From the NCBI RefSeq assembly GCF_900142365.1, contig NZ_FRAP01000005.1:1-64000 (forward strand): a stretch of 64,000 nt of DNA, given 5' to 3'. Positions 33,674 to 41,751 of the stretch are shown piece by piece; within the stretch, counting starts at the first letter, position 1; each line of letters starts with the position of its first letter. The stretch comes from Pseudonocardia thermophila. GTDB lineage: Bacteria > Actinomycetota > Actinomycetes > Mycobacteriales > Pseudonocardiaceae. The notes beneath the pieces were generated by a model, which saw nothing but the letters and a program-made list of their open reading frames with translations, did no database searches and was not told where the DNA came from. Made by a program: the position numbers and the translations under genes.

Positions 33674-34243
33674 TCAGCAGGCCCCGGCCAGCAGCGGGAC
33701 GTGCACGGGGCGCACCTCCAGCGTGAGCGGGTCGATCTCCGAGCGGTACCCGCAGCGGCCGACCTGCACGAGCACGGCCTCACCGGAGAACCGCAGATCC
33801 GTCACCTCGGGCCCGTCCGCGCGACCCTGGTAGACGACCGACTGCTGCTCGAACGGCCCAGCACCGGAGCGCACCACCACCGAGTAGACCGGGTCGGCCG
33901 CGAAGGCGCCGCCGCGCAGCACGACGAGGCGGCGGTCGCCGTCGACGACCGTGCGCACCTCGGCGCCGCCGGAGGCGATCCCGGCCACGAACCAGGTCAG
34001 CACGCCCCACGCGGCGAGCGCGGCGACCCCGACCCCGAGCACGAACCCGCGCAGCCCTCCCCGCAGCGCGACCGCGAACACCGCGGTGCCCAGCACGATC
34101 GCCAGCCCGACCAGGCCGAGGCTGTACCAGCGGGCGTGCCGCAGGTGGAAGGGGTCGAGCAGCGACAGCGCAGCGAGCACGCCGACCACCGCCGTCAGGG
34201 CCACCAGCACGATGACGGCGACGGCCCGCCGAGGAAGAGGCAC
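33674..34243 (-). CDS. Small membrane protein, unknown function
   Basis: A 189-aa protein with three or four hydrophobic segments in residues 5-100 and a hydrophilic, probably extracytoplasmic, C-terminal domain rich in beta-type residues (TVVDGDRRLVVLRGG, SVVYQGRADGPEVTDLRFS). The GTG start at 34243 has AGGA seven bases upstream. It follows the bpsA-like gene by 31 bases and is probably cotranscribed. I do not recognise the family. Confidence 0.7.
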   Translation of the reverse strand: MPLPRRAVAVIVLVALTAVVGVLAALSLLDPFHLRHARWYSLGLVGLAIVLGTAVFAVALRGGLRGFVLGVGVAALAAWGVLTWFVAGIASGGAEVRTVVDGDRRLVVLRGGAFAADPVYSVVVRSGAGPFEQQSVVYQGRADGPEVTDLRFSGEAVLVQVGRCGYRSEIDPLTLEVRPVHVPLLAGAC

Positions 34244-34274
34244 GTGCGCATCCTGGCGCAGCCGCGCCGCGGCG

Positions 34275-35804
34275 TCACCCGGCGGAGGCGGCCACCTCGT
34301 CCAGCACGGTCGCGATCCGGTGGCGGGGCAGGTCCACCAGCCGCGCCCCGGGCGGGGCGGCGACAGCCGCCCGGGCGGCGTCGCGCGGAAGCCCGGCGTG
34401 CCGCACCAGCCCGTCGCGCCACACGGTGGCCAGCACCCCGGTCGCCCGGTCCAGCACGTGCCGCTGCAGACGCTGCGCGCGGTCCAGCTCCCCGACCGGC
34501 ACCGGCACGGCCGTGACGGTGGCCAGTCCGCGAGCCGGGTGGTGGCGGCGCACCTCGACGGCGTACTTGAGCGCCACGAACGGGGGCAGCGCGGCGAGAT
34601 CGGGGTGCGTATCCCGGACCACCAGGACGAGCCGGGACGCGGTCGCGACGAGCAGGCTGCGCAGCAGCCACGGCCCGGGATCGGCGACGAGATCGACGGC
34701 GACGGTGCCCGGCCGGCGCCGGATCGCGGGCGGCAGCCCGCTGCCGAGGAAGGTCGCGAGCCGGGTGCTCGGCGGACCGGCCGGCCAGTCCGTACCCACC
34801 ACCCCGGCGACGTCCCCGTCGAGCAGGTCGGCGGCGCCGGCCAGCCGCCGCGGCGCGGCCTCGAGCGCGTGCGTGCCGTGGGTGTAGATCGTGGTGGCGG
34901 CGGCGCGGGGATCAACTCGGTCGAGGTGGCGCCACGCGCGGGCGGTGGCGCGGCAGACGTAGAGATCACTGTGCGAGCCGATGGCCTGCGCGCCGCGGTA
35001 CCGGTTGAACCGCGGCAGCATCGCCTCGGTGTAGAGCCCCAGGTCGGTGAGCGCCTGCTGGACCTTGAGCCCGAGCGCGGGCTGGCCGTCGCCGGTGCCG
35101 TAGGAGATCACGACCTGGCCGTACTCGCGGTGCCGCAGCCCGCGCAGTGCGGCGAGGGCGAACAGCCGGACCCCCTCGGGCGTGTAAGGCGGGTCGGTGA
35201 ACGCCACGTCGGCGGCGGCGACGAGCTCCGGCGGGAGGCCGAACCGCAGGTCGGCGTACCGGCACTCGACGGCCAGCCCGTGCGCCGCGGCGGTGCGGTC
35301 GATGTACTCCAGCAGCGCCTCGTCGAGATCCACGACGGCGACCCGCGCGCGCGGGTGCACCAGCGCGGTGGCGAGCGCGGTGAGATCGTGGTCGCCGACG
35401 AACAGCAGCGGCGCCGTGGCGAGGTCGTACTGCTCGTCGAGCCAGCGGGCCCGCCGCAGCGCGGTCTCCGGCGTGGCCGCCACGTGATCGAGATCGCGCC
35501 GCGCGGCCGGGGCCCCGTCGATCCACCCGGCGATCGTCGCCAGCAGTTCGGACCGCTCGGGCGCGGGCCGTGGCCGCACGTGCGCAGCGATCCCGTCCGG
35601 GCGATCGTCGAGGCGGAAGAGATCGCCGTCGGCCCGGGCGCCGGCCAGCTGCAGGACCTGCTCGACGCTGCGCCGCGACAACCCGGTCTCCCCGACCAGC
35701 TCCGCCAGCCCACGCGGGCGCTCGGCCACGAGCTGCACGACGCGAGCGGCGTGCGGTGAGCGCGGCCCGAACCGCGCGACGAGCGCATCGAGGAGGCCGG
35801 TCAC
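34275..35804 (-). CDS. Bis-aminopropyl spermidine synthase-like protein
   Basis: A 509-aa protein related to the BpsA/DUF43 family of branched-polyamine synthases. The N-terminus is a winged helix (GLAELVGETGLSRRSVEQVL). The central Rossmann methyltransferase-like domain has LLFVGDHDLTALA (about 134-146), VAVVDLDEALLEYI and the acidic catalytic motif FTDPPYTPEG (about 202-211). Archaeal/thermophile BpsA is about 350 aa; the extra C-terminal third is characteristic of actinobacterial members and has no assigned role. The GTG at 35804 is the best start; the in-frame extension is unlike coding sequence. The polyamine activity is inferred from family only. Confidence 0.75.
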   Translation of the reverse strand: MTGLLDALVARFGPRSPHAARVVQLVAERPRGLAELVGETGLSRRSVEQVLQLAGARADGDLFRLDDRPDGIAAHVRPRPAPERSELLATIAGWIDGAPAARRDLDHVAATPETALRRARWLDEQYDLATAPLLFVGDHDLTALATALVHPRARVAVVDLDEALLEYIDRTAAAHGLAVECRYADLRFGLPPELVAAADVAFTDPPYTPEGVRLFALAALRGLRHREYGQVVISYGTGDGQPALGLKVQQALTDLGLYTEAMLPRFNRYRGAQAIGSHSDLYVCRATARAWRHLDRVDPRAAATTIYTHGTHALEAAPRRLAGAADLLDGDVAGVVGTDWPAGPPSTRLATFLGSGLPPAIRRRPGTVAVDLVADPGPWLLRSLLVATASRLVLVVRDTHPDLAALPPFVALKYAVEVRRHHPARGLATVTAVPVPVGELDRAQRLQRHVLDRATGVLATVWRDGLVRHAGLPRDAARAAVAAPPGARLVDLPRHRIATVLDEVAASAG

Positions 35805-35931
35805 GCGCAGATCATCGCAGTCCGGGGCCGCGCCGACGCCGCCGCGTGTGCCCGGTTGGTGGTTCCGGCCCATCCGGAGTCGTCGTCACGATGCCGCTGT
35901 GCGGCGTGTTCCCCACCCCGATCGTCAGGCC

Positions 35932-36518
35932 TTGATCACCGCGGATGCCTCCTTCGCCGAACGATGGCACGAGGCGCGCAGCCGCGTCTGCCGATACACG
36001 GACAGGCTCGGTCGCGGCATGGACGCAGGGATCATCGACACGGTGACGGCGTTCCTGCTGCTCGGCTTCGGCACCACGGGTCCTGCGAGGGACACCCTGA
36101 TCGGGCGTCACCCGGACCCTGGGTCCAGATCGAACTGCCCGAACCGGTCGTACCACCCTGGGATGACCACGAGAAGGTCGCCCGTCTGCTCACCGAGGCC
36201 CGAGATCCGCTCACCAACCTGCTCAACAGCTTCTACAGCGAGCACGAGCGGGGCCCGTATCAGTTGGTCGCCGGTGAACTCTGGGACGGTGAGAGCGGCG
36301 CCCTCATCGGGTTCACCGTGTGCTCAGCAGGGCTCAGGGACGTCAACCGCGGCAAGGTCCCCCGTAGGGATGTCGACCGCCAGGCCGCTCAGGACGAGAT
36401 GGCGTGCTTCACCGACTACCTGATCGAGCAGGCGATGCAGCGACACGCCGAGGACGGAGGCCGACGACGTGGAGAACTCCGGTCCGTCGACATCGACGCG
36501 GGGGTCGCCGACCTGTGA
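35932..36518 (+). pseudogene. Frameshifted conserved hypothetical (SCEGH..PWVQIE type)
   Basis: The first part (ALITADASFAERWHEARSR to LLLGFGTTG) and the second part (SCEGHPDRASPGPWVQIE to the stop at 36518) lie in different frames. The parts join if one G is added to the GGG at 36078-36080. The joined product would be about 195 aa. The TTG start at 35932 has no SD and is uncertain. The SCEGH/PWVQIE signature is one I associate with small actinobacterial proteins of unknown function. It ends 20 bases before tRNA-Ala. It may be a real pseudogene or a homopolymer base-call error. Confidence 0.6.
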
Positions 36519-36537
36519 AGGTCCCCGACCAGACGGG

Positions 36538-36610
36538 TGGAGCTGAGGGGAATCGAACCCCTGACCTTCTCGATGCGAACGAGACGCGCTACCAACTGCG
36601 CTACAGCCCC
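36538..36610 (-). tRNA. tRNA-Ala (CGC)
   Basis: A 73-nt cloverleaf. The acceptor stem GGGGCTG pairs with CAGCTCC (one G-T), the anticodon stem TCTCG/CGAGA encloses loop TTCGCAT with anticodon CGC, and the T-arm is GGGG-TTCGATT-CCCC. The CCA end is not encoded. Confidence 0.97.
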
Positions 36611-36649
36611 GGTGTCCGGTCGCCCGGACGTCTCAACGTTAGCAGGCCG

Positions 36650-37612
36650 TCATTCACCGGCTGCACGCCGGTATCCCCTTAGCTCGCTCTGGCCGAGATC
36701 GTGCTGGTCAAGCTCGTCGTCGAGCTCCTCCACGAGCACGGTGCCGGCCGGGAGCGGGGGCGGCGGCGCCGGCTCCAGCCGCGGCAGCGCCGACTCGATC
36801 GTGAGCTCGTCGAGCGAGACGAGGCGCGGCGCGGGCCCGCCGGTGCCGGAGATCCGCTCCTCGGGCTCCTTCTTGAGGTCGTCCTGCTCGTCGTCGCGCG
36901 CCTCGTCGTCCTCGAGCTGCTCGGACTCCTCGGCCTCCGCCTCGTCGAGCGCCTCGCCGAGGTCCTCCGCCGCCGGTTCGGCATCAGCGGCGTCCGGGCT
37001 GCGGCGGGTGACCTCGCGGCCGCGCCGAGCCCACTCGTCGGCGGCGGGATCGGCAGCGGCGCTGCTGGCTCGGCGGGCCGCGGCGAGGCGGGCGGCCCGG
37101 CGGGCGCGGATCGCCTCCTCCATGCGGACCTGGCGGCGCAGGTAGACCAGGTACCCGACGAGGGCGACGTCGATGGCGGCGTGCGCGGACCACACGACGG
37201 GGATGGCGGCCGCGGCGATGACCCCGGAGACGAGCGCCAGCAGCAGCATCGTCAGCACGACGCGCTGGCGGAACACGGCCCGCGTGCGGGCGGCCGCGGC
37301 GGCGGCCTGCGGGTCGTACCCGCCCCGGCCGGGGCGGTAGCGCGGCGGCGGGCGGTCCCAGCCGCGATCGTCGGCCGGGACGTCGTCGGGCGCCGTGCGG
37401 GCGCGGGGCACGTGCAGGTCCGAGGTCCGATCGGTACGGGTGTCGGCCAACTCGTCCACCTCCGATTCGGGACGACGTGGGCGGTCCAGCACCCGGCCGG
37501 CGAGCGCCGACTCGCTCGGTCGCGGCACCTCCTGCCGATGCCGGGCCACTGCGGGAAGCAGGATCAGCAGCCAGATGACCACCAGACCTGCGAAGATCAT
37601 CGAGCTGGGCAA
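36650..37612 (-). CDS. Divisome membrane protein SepX/GlpR
   Basis: A 320-aa protein. The start is TTG at 37612 behind an excellent GGGGGGAGGT; the product begins LPSSMIFAGLVVIWLLILLP, which matches the first membrane segment of the SepX/GlpR family. Two further hydrophobic segments lie near 115-170, then a long acidic, disordered cytosolic tail ending RGYRRAAGE. In Streptomyces SepX stabilises Z-rings; in Corynebacterium GlpR is the membrane receptor of the gephyrin-like Glp. Here the glp-like gene lies one gene upstream, as in Rv0994-Rv0996. Confidence 0.85.
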   Translation of the reverse strand: MPSSMIFAGLVVIWLLILLPAVARHRQEVPRPSESALAGRVLDRPRRPESEVDELADTRTDRTSDLHVPRARTAPDDVPADDRGWDRPPPRYRPGRGGYDPQAAAAAARTRAVFRQRVVLTMLLLALVSGVIAAAAIPVVWSAHAAIDVALVGYLVYLRRQVRMEEAIRARRAARLAAARRASSAAADPAADEWARRGREVTRRSPDAADAEPAAEDLGEALDEAEAEESEQLEDDEARDDEQDDLKKEPEERISGTGGPAPRLVSLDELTIESALPRLEPAPPPPLPAGTVLVEELDDELDQHDLGQSELRGYRRAAGE

Positions 37613-37820
37613 TGCCGCTGTACCTCCCCCCGAGAGAGCGCTGGACGGAGCGACGGATCCCGCCGCCCCCGAGGCAAGATCGGCTCCGTAGCCCAACCTA
37701 ATGAGGCCGTGCGGGGGATCGGGGCAGCGACGCGCCGTCGCCGTCAGGTTCACTCAGGCGTCGGCACGTGAGCTCTGGGATTCCAGATGCGCGTGTGAGT
37801 GATACCTGATCGAGTGGTGA

Positions 37821-38486
37821 TCACGCGCGCGAGGCGCGGCCCTCGGCCACGAGCCGGCCGACCAACCCTTTCGGGGGGAGCTCCTCACGCGTCAGAGCGA
37901 AGCACAGATGATCTCGCCACGCTCCGTCGACCTCGAGGTAGCGGCGGAACAGCCCCTCCTGCCGGAACCCCAGCTTCTCCAGCACCCGCAGGCTCGCGCC
38001 GTTCTCCGGGCGCACCGTCGCCTCCAGCCGGTGCAGCCCGACCGGGCCGAAGCAGTGGTCCACGACGGACGCCACCGCCGCGGTGATCACGCCGCCGCCG
38101 GACACCCGCGAGTCGACCCAGTAGCCGACGTAGGCCGACAGCAACGGCTCCCGCACGACGTTGCCGACCATGACGTGCCCGGCGAAGCGACCGTCGACGG
38201 TGACCGCGAACGGCAGTGCGAGCCCGCGGCGAGCGGCGGCGCGCAGCTGCAGCCACCGGCCGGGCCACTCGATCGACGAGTTCCGCTCCAGCCAGGTGCC
38301 GGGCAGCGTCGGCTCCCACGGCGACAGGTAGGCCTCGTCGCGGATGCGGATCGCCGACCACTCGGCGCCGTCGCGCAGCCGCACCGGACGCAGCGCGACC
38401 ACCCCGGCGCGCACGCGCAGCGGCGGGAGCCTCGCCGGCCAGCCGGGGTGCCGCCCCGGCGGGCGCTCCGGCACCGGATAGCCCAC
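37821..38486 (-). CDS. RimJ-like GNAT acetyltransferase
   Basis: A 221-aa GNAT enzyme of the RimJ/RimL group, which acetylates protein N-termini or small amines. Motifs: VRPVRLRDGAEWSAIRIRDE, SAYVGYWVDSRVSGGGVITA (acetyl-CoA loop), HRLEATVRPENGASLRVLEK, LGFRQEGLFRRYL. The GTG at 38486 shares a base with the TAG of the glp-like gene, so they are cotranslated. It is the equivalent of Rv0995 in the conserved block. Confidence 0.9.
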   Translation of the reverse strand: MGYPVPERPPGRHPGWPARLPPLRVRAGVVALRPVRLRDGAEWSAIRIRDEAYLSPWEPTLPGTWLERNSSIEWPGRWLQLRAAARRGLALPFAVTVDGRFAGHVMVGNVVREPLLSAYVGYWVDSRVSGGGVITAAVASVVDHCFGPVGLHRLEATVRPENGASLRVLEKLGFRQEGLFRRYLEVDGAWRDHLCFALTREELPPKGLVGRLVAEGRASRA

Positions 38487-39706
38487 TAGCCGACCGGCAG
38501 GAACGCCACCGTGACCTCGTCGTCCACGGTGGCCTCGGTGACGTCCTCCGGGACGATGATCAGCCCGTTGGCATCGGACAGCGAGGTCAGCAGGTGCGTG
38601 CCGGAGTTGCCGAGCGGCTGCACCAGGTAGTCGCCGGACGCCTCCTCCCGCAGTAGGCGCGCACGCAGGTAGCCGCGGCAGCCGGGCAGGGACGTGATCG
38701 GCGAGGTCAGCCGGGCCTGCACGGTGCGCCGGTACGGCGGGCGGCCCTGCGCGTAGCGCAGCAGCGGCCGGACGAACACCTCGAACAGCAGCAGCGCCGT
38801 GGCCGGGTGCGACGGGAACAGGAACGTGGGCACCCGGTCCTCGCCCAACCGCCCGAACGCCTGCTCGGACCCGGGGTGCATCGCGACGCCGGAGTCGTCG
38901 AGGTCCCCCAGCTCCGAGACGGCCGCGCGCACCTCCGTGCCGGCCCGGCCGTTCACCGCCCCGCACAGCACCAGGACGTCGCTGAACGGCAGCCGGTCGG
39001 CCAGCGCCGCACTGATCTCCTTGGCGTCGCCGCGCACCAGCGCCGCGCGGGCGACGTCGGCCCCAGCCTCCCGCGCCGCGGCGGCGAGCGCCGGCGAGCA
39101 GGTGTCGGGGATCTGCCCGGGCCCCGGGGTGCGCTGCAGGTCGACCAGCTCGTCGCCGACCGAGACGATCGAGACCCGCGGCCGCGGGTGCACCAGCACC
39201 TTGTCCCGCCCCGCGGCCGCCAGCAGGCCGACCTGGGCAGGGCCGATCACCGCGTCGCGGCGGACCGCGACGTCCCCCGGCTGGACGTCTTCGCCGACGC
39301 GGCGCACGTTCGCGGCCGACGGCACCCCGCGCGTGACCTCGATGCGGGCCGTGCCGCCGTCGGTGTGGTCGACGGGCACGACGGCGTCGGCCAGCGTGGG
39401 CAGCGGGGCTCCGGCGGCGACCGCGACCGCCTGGCGCGGCTGCAGCCGCAGCGGCTGGCGGGACCCGGCGGCGATCTCCCCCACCACCGGGATCGACACC
39501 GGATCGACCTCGGAGGCGCCGCTGACGTCGACGCTGCGCACGGCGTAGCCGTCGATCGCCGCCATGTCGAAGGCGGGCAGCGGCCGCCCGACGACGACCT
39601 CCTCGGCGCTGCGCAGGCCGTAGGCCTCCGCGATCGCGACGCGGACCGGTGCCGGGCGGACCGCCCCGCCCAGCACCCGCTCGAGCTGCTCGTCGACCGT
39701 CCTCAC
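38486..39706 (-). CDS. glp: MoeA/gephyrin-like protein (Glp)
   Basis: A 406-aa protein with the MoeA fold: N-terminal domain with MAAIDGYAVRS, domain III with RVSIVSVGDEL, and a C-terminal beta-barrel. Two molybdotransferase motifs have decayed: the SGGVSVG-type loop reads CGAVNGRAGTE, and the GxPGNP loop reads LFPSHPATALL. This, together with its place beside sepX/glpR, favours the division-linked gephyrin homologue Glp over a molybdenum-insertion enzyme. It starts four bases after galU. It could still retain Moco activity. Confidence 0.82.
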   Translation of the reverse strand: MRTVDEQLERVLGGAVRPAPVRVAIAEAYGLRSAEEVVVGRPLPAFDMAAIDGYAVRSVDVSGASEVDPVSIPVVGEIAAGSRQPLRLQPRQAVAVAAGAPLPTLADAVVPVDHTDGGTARIEVTRGVPSAANVRRVGEDVQPGDVAVRRDAVIGPAQVGLLAAAGRDKVLVHPRPRVSIVSVGDELVDLQRTPGPGQIPDTCSPALAAAAREAGADVARAALVRGDAKEISAALADRLPFSDVLVLCGAVNGRAGTEVRAAVSELGDLDDSGVAMHPGSEQAFGRLGEDRVPTFLFPSHPATALLLFEVFVRPLLRYAQGRPPYRRTVQARLTSPITSLPGCRGYLRARLLREEASGDYLVQPLGNSGTHLLTSLSDANGLIIVPEDVTEATVDDEVTVAFLPVG

Positions 39707-39710
39707 CGCA

Positions 39711-40607
39711 TCACCCCTGCTTCAGGCGCTCGGTCAGCCAGGTGCGCAGGTCCGGGCCGTAGTCGGGGTGCTGCAGGGCGAAGTCCACGAAGGCCCGGAC
39801 GTAGCCACCCGGGTTGCCCAGGTCGTGGCGGCCGCCGCGGTGCACCACGACGTGCACCGGGTGCCCCTCCTCGATCAGGAGGGCGACGGCGTCGGTGAGC
39901 TGCAGCTCACCGCCCGCCCCTGGGGTGATCCGGTCGAGCGCGTCGAAGATCGCGACGTCGAGCAGGTAGCGACCGGCCGCAGCGTACGTGGACGGTGCCT
40001 CGTCGGCCGGCGGCTTCTCCACCATGCCGTGCACGCGCTTCACGTCGGGCTCGTCGGTGTCGGTGACGTCGAAGACCCCGTAGGCGGAGATCTGCTCGCG
40101 CGGGATGTCGAACGCGCACAGCACGCTGCCGCCGTAGCGGGCGCGGACCTGCGCCATCTTCTTCAGCACCCCGCTGGGTAGCACCAGGTCGTCGGGCAGC
40201 AGGACGGCGAACGCCTGCTCGTCCGGCCCGATGGCCTCCCGCGCGCAGCCGACGGCGTGGCCGAGCCCGAGCGGCTCGGGCTGGGTGACGGTCCGCACCT
40301 CGATCAGCTCGTGGGCCCGGCGGACCTTCGCGACCAGCTTCTCCTTGCCCCGCGCCGCCAGCTCCTTCTCCAGCTCCGACGAGTCGGCGAAGTGGGCGGC
40401 GACGGCGTCCTTGCCCGGCGAGGTCACGATCAGCAAGCGCTCAGCGCCGGCGTCCGCGGCTTCGGCGGCGACGATCTCGATGCCGGGCGTGTCGACGACC
40501 GGCAGGAGCTCCTTCGGGACCGTCTTGGTGGTGGGCAGGAACCGGGTGCCCAGACCGGCGGCCGGCACCACGGCCGTGCGGAAGGGCTGAGGCGCAAGCT
40601 CGCTCAT
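39711..40607 (-). CDS. galU: UTP-glucose-1-phosphate uridylyltransferase
   Basis: A 298-aa nucleotidyltransferase making UDP-glucose for cell-wall and storage glycans. Signatures are VVPAAGLGTRFLPTTK, PKELLPVVDTPGIE, PLGLGHAVGCARE, VLLPDDLVL, GMVEKP and the family end GYVRAFVDFAL. ATG at 40607 has TAGGCT eight bases upstream, so it is probably leaderless. It heads the operon galU-glp-rimJ-sepX, in the order of Rv0993-Rv0996. Confidence 0.97.
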   Translation of the reverse strand: MSELAPQPFRTAVVPAAGLGTRFLPTTKTVPKELLPVVDTPGIEIVAAEAADAGAERLLIVTSPGKDAVAAHFADSSELEKELAARGKEKLVAKVRRAHELIEVRTVTQPEPLGLGHAVGCAREAIGPDEQAFAVLLPDDLVLPSGVLKKMAQVRARYGGSVLCAFDIPREQISAYGVFDVTDTDEPDVKRVHGMVEKPPADEAPSTYAAAGRYLLDVAIFDALDRITPGAGGELQLTDAVALLIEEGHPVHVVVHRGGRHDLGNPGGYVRAFVDFALQHPDYGPDLRTWLTERLKQG

Positions 40608-40615
40608 GACCGGCG

Positions 40616-40637
40616 AGCCTATCGGCGCCGCTACGGT
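40616..40637. promoter_or_regulatory. Divergent -10 boxes of galU and 5-FCL
   Basis: Minus strand TAGGCT (complement of 40616-40621) lies eight bases before the galU ATG. Plus strand TACGGT (40632-40637) lies six bases before the GTG at 40644. The start codons are 36 bases apart and no SD is visible on either side. Confidence 0.55.
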
Positions 40638-40643
40638 GGACGG

Positions 40644-41273
40644 GTGACGGCACACGGTCTCGACGCACCCGGGGCAGCCGACGAGGCGGTGCGGGCTGCC
40701 AAGTCCGAGGTGCGTTCCCGCGTGCTCGCCGCCCGCCGCGCCCTCGCGCCCGAGGTGCGGGCCGCCCGCGCAGAGGCGATCGCAGCCCACGCCGTGGCGC
40801 TCGCCGCCGAGTTCTCCGGCCCGATCTGCGCCTACCTCCCCTTCGGCACCGAGCCCGGCTCGCCGGCGATGGTCGAGGCGTTGGTCACAGCCGGCCACGA
40901 CGTCCTGCTGCCCGTGGTGCCCGAGACCGAGGGCCCGATGGACTGGGCCCGCTTCTCCTCCACCGACGACACCGCGCCCACGGCGATCGGGATCCGCGAG
41001 CCGACCGGACCGCGGCTCGGCCCGCAGGCGATCACCGAGGCCGCGCTCGTGCTGGTCCCAGCCCTGGCGGTGGACCGCTCCGGTGTCCGGCTCGGCCGCG
41101 GCCGCGGTCACTACGACCGCTCCCTGCGGCTCGTCTCCCCCACCGCGCTGCTCGTCGCGGTGATCGACGACGACGAGCTGGTGCCCCGCCTGCCCGCTGA
41201 ACCGCACGATCGGCCGGTCGACGCAGTGCTCATGCCCACTGCCGGGACGGTCCGGCTGCGGAACAGATCCTGA
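40644..41273 (+). CDS. 5-formyltetrahydrofolate cyclo-ligase
   Basis: A 209-aa enzyme converting 5-formyl-THF to 5,10-methenyl-THF with ATP. Signatures are KSEVRSRVLAARRAL, ICAYLPFGTEP and GVRLGRGRGHYDRSL. Leaderless GTG at 40644. It is divergent from galU and followed by the CIRCE-controlled fmdB gene, matching Rv0992c-Rv0991c. Confidence 0.95.
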   Translation: MTAHGLDAPGAADEAVRAAKSEVRSRVLAARRALAPEVRAARAEAIAAHAVALAAEFSGPICAYLPFGTEPGSPAMVEALVTAGHDVLLPVVPETEGPMDWARFSSTDDTAPTAIGIREPTGPRLGPQAITEAALVLVPALAVDRSGVRLGRGRGHYDRSLRLVSPTALLVAVIDDDELVPRLPAEPHDRPVDAVLMPTAGTVRLRNRS

Positions 41274-41284
41274 TCGATCCGGGT

Positions 41285-41315
41285 TAAACTGGCACTCACA
41301 GCGTTCGAGTGCCAG
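41285..41315 (+). promoter_or_regulatory. CIRCE (HrcA) operator with -10 box before fmdB/ruc
   Basis: CTGGCACTC (41289-41297) and its exact inverse GAGTGCCAG (41307-41315) are separated by nine bases, the spacing of CIRCE (TTAGCACTC-N9-GAGTGCTAA). TAAACT at 41285-41290 is a good -10 overlapping the left arm. In M. tuberculosis Rv0991c is in the HrcA heat-shock regulon, which fits. A further imperfect inverted repeat lies at 41311-41337. Confidence 0.85.
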
Positions 41316-41361
41316 GGCACGGAGTCAGAGTGCCTGGCCCGTGCAGCCCGGAGGAAACCCC

Positions 41362-41664
41362 GTGCCGACCTACCAGTACGCGTGCACCGCATGCGGACAC
41401 CGCTTCGAAGCGGTGCAGTCGTTCTCCGACGCATCGCTCACGGAATGCCCGCAGTGCGCGGGCAAGCTGCGGAAGGTGTTCTCCTCCGTAGGGATCGTGT
41501 TCAAGGGCAGCGGCTTCTACCGCACCGACAGCCGCAACGGCTCCGTGCCGTCGGGTGACTCCTCGTCCAGCTCGAAGGACTCGTCGAGCGCATCGGGCTC
41601 CTCCGGGTCGGGTTCGTCCTCGAGCACATCGTCGTCGAGCACCCCGACGGCGGCCGCTTCCTGA
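41362..41664 (+). CDS. FmdB-type zinc-ribbon protein, Ruc-like
   Basis: A 100-aa protein. It has an N-terminal zinc ribbon with Cys8-x2-Cys11 and Cys29-x2-Cys32 (YACTACGHRF, CPQCAG), then a conserved VFKGSGFYRTD patch and a Ser/Gly-rich disordered tail. GTG at 41362 has GGAGG at ideal spacing. The position and architecture match Rv0991c (Ruc), a redox-switched chaperone whose tail unfolds on oxidation and recruits Hsp70. A CIRCE element upstream supports a heat-shock role. Confidence 0.88.
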   Translation: MPTYQYACTACGHRFEAVQSFSDASLTECPQCAGKLRKVFSSVGIVFKGSGFYRTDSRNGSVPSGDSSSSSKDSSSASGSSGSGSSSSTSSSSTPTAAAS

Positions 41665-41738
41665 TCGCGAGTTGTCCACAACTCGCCAGTAGCATCCACA
41701 GGTTTCCGCGAGGGACTCCACAGCGGCGTTCGACGGCC

Positions 41739-41744
41739 TAGCGT
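41739..41744 (+). promoter_or_regulatory. -10 box for leaderless SAF-domain gene
   Basis: TAGCGT followed by seven bases and ATG at 41752; no SD is present. Confidence 0.5.
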
Positions 41745-41751
41745 CGCCCCC

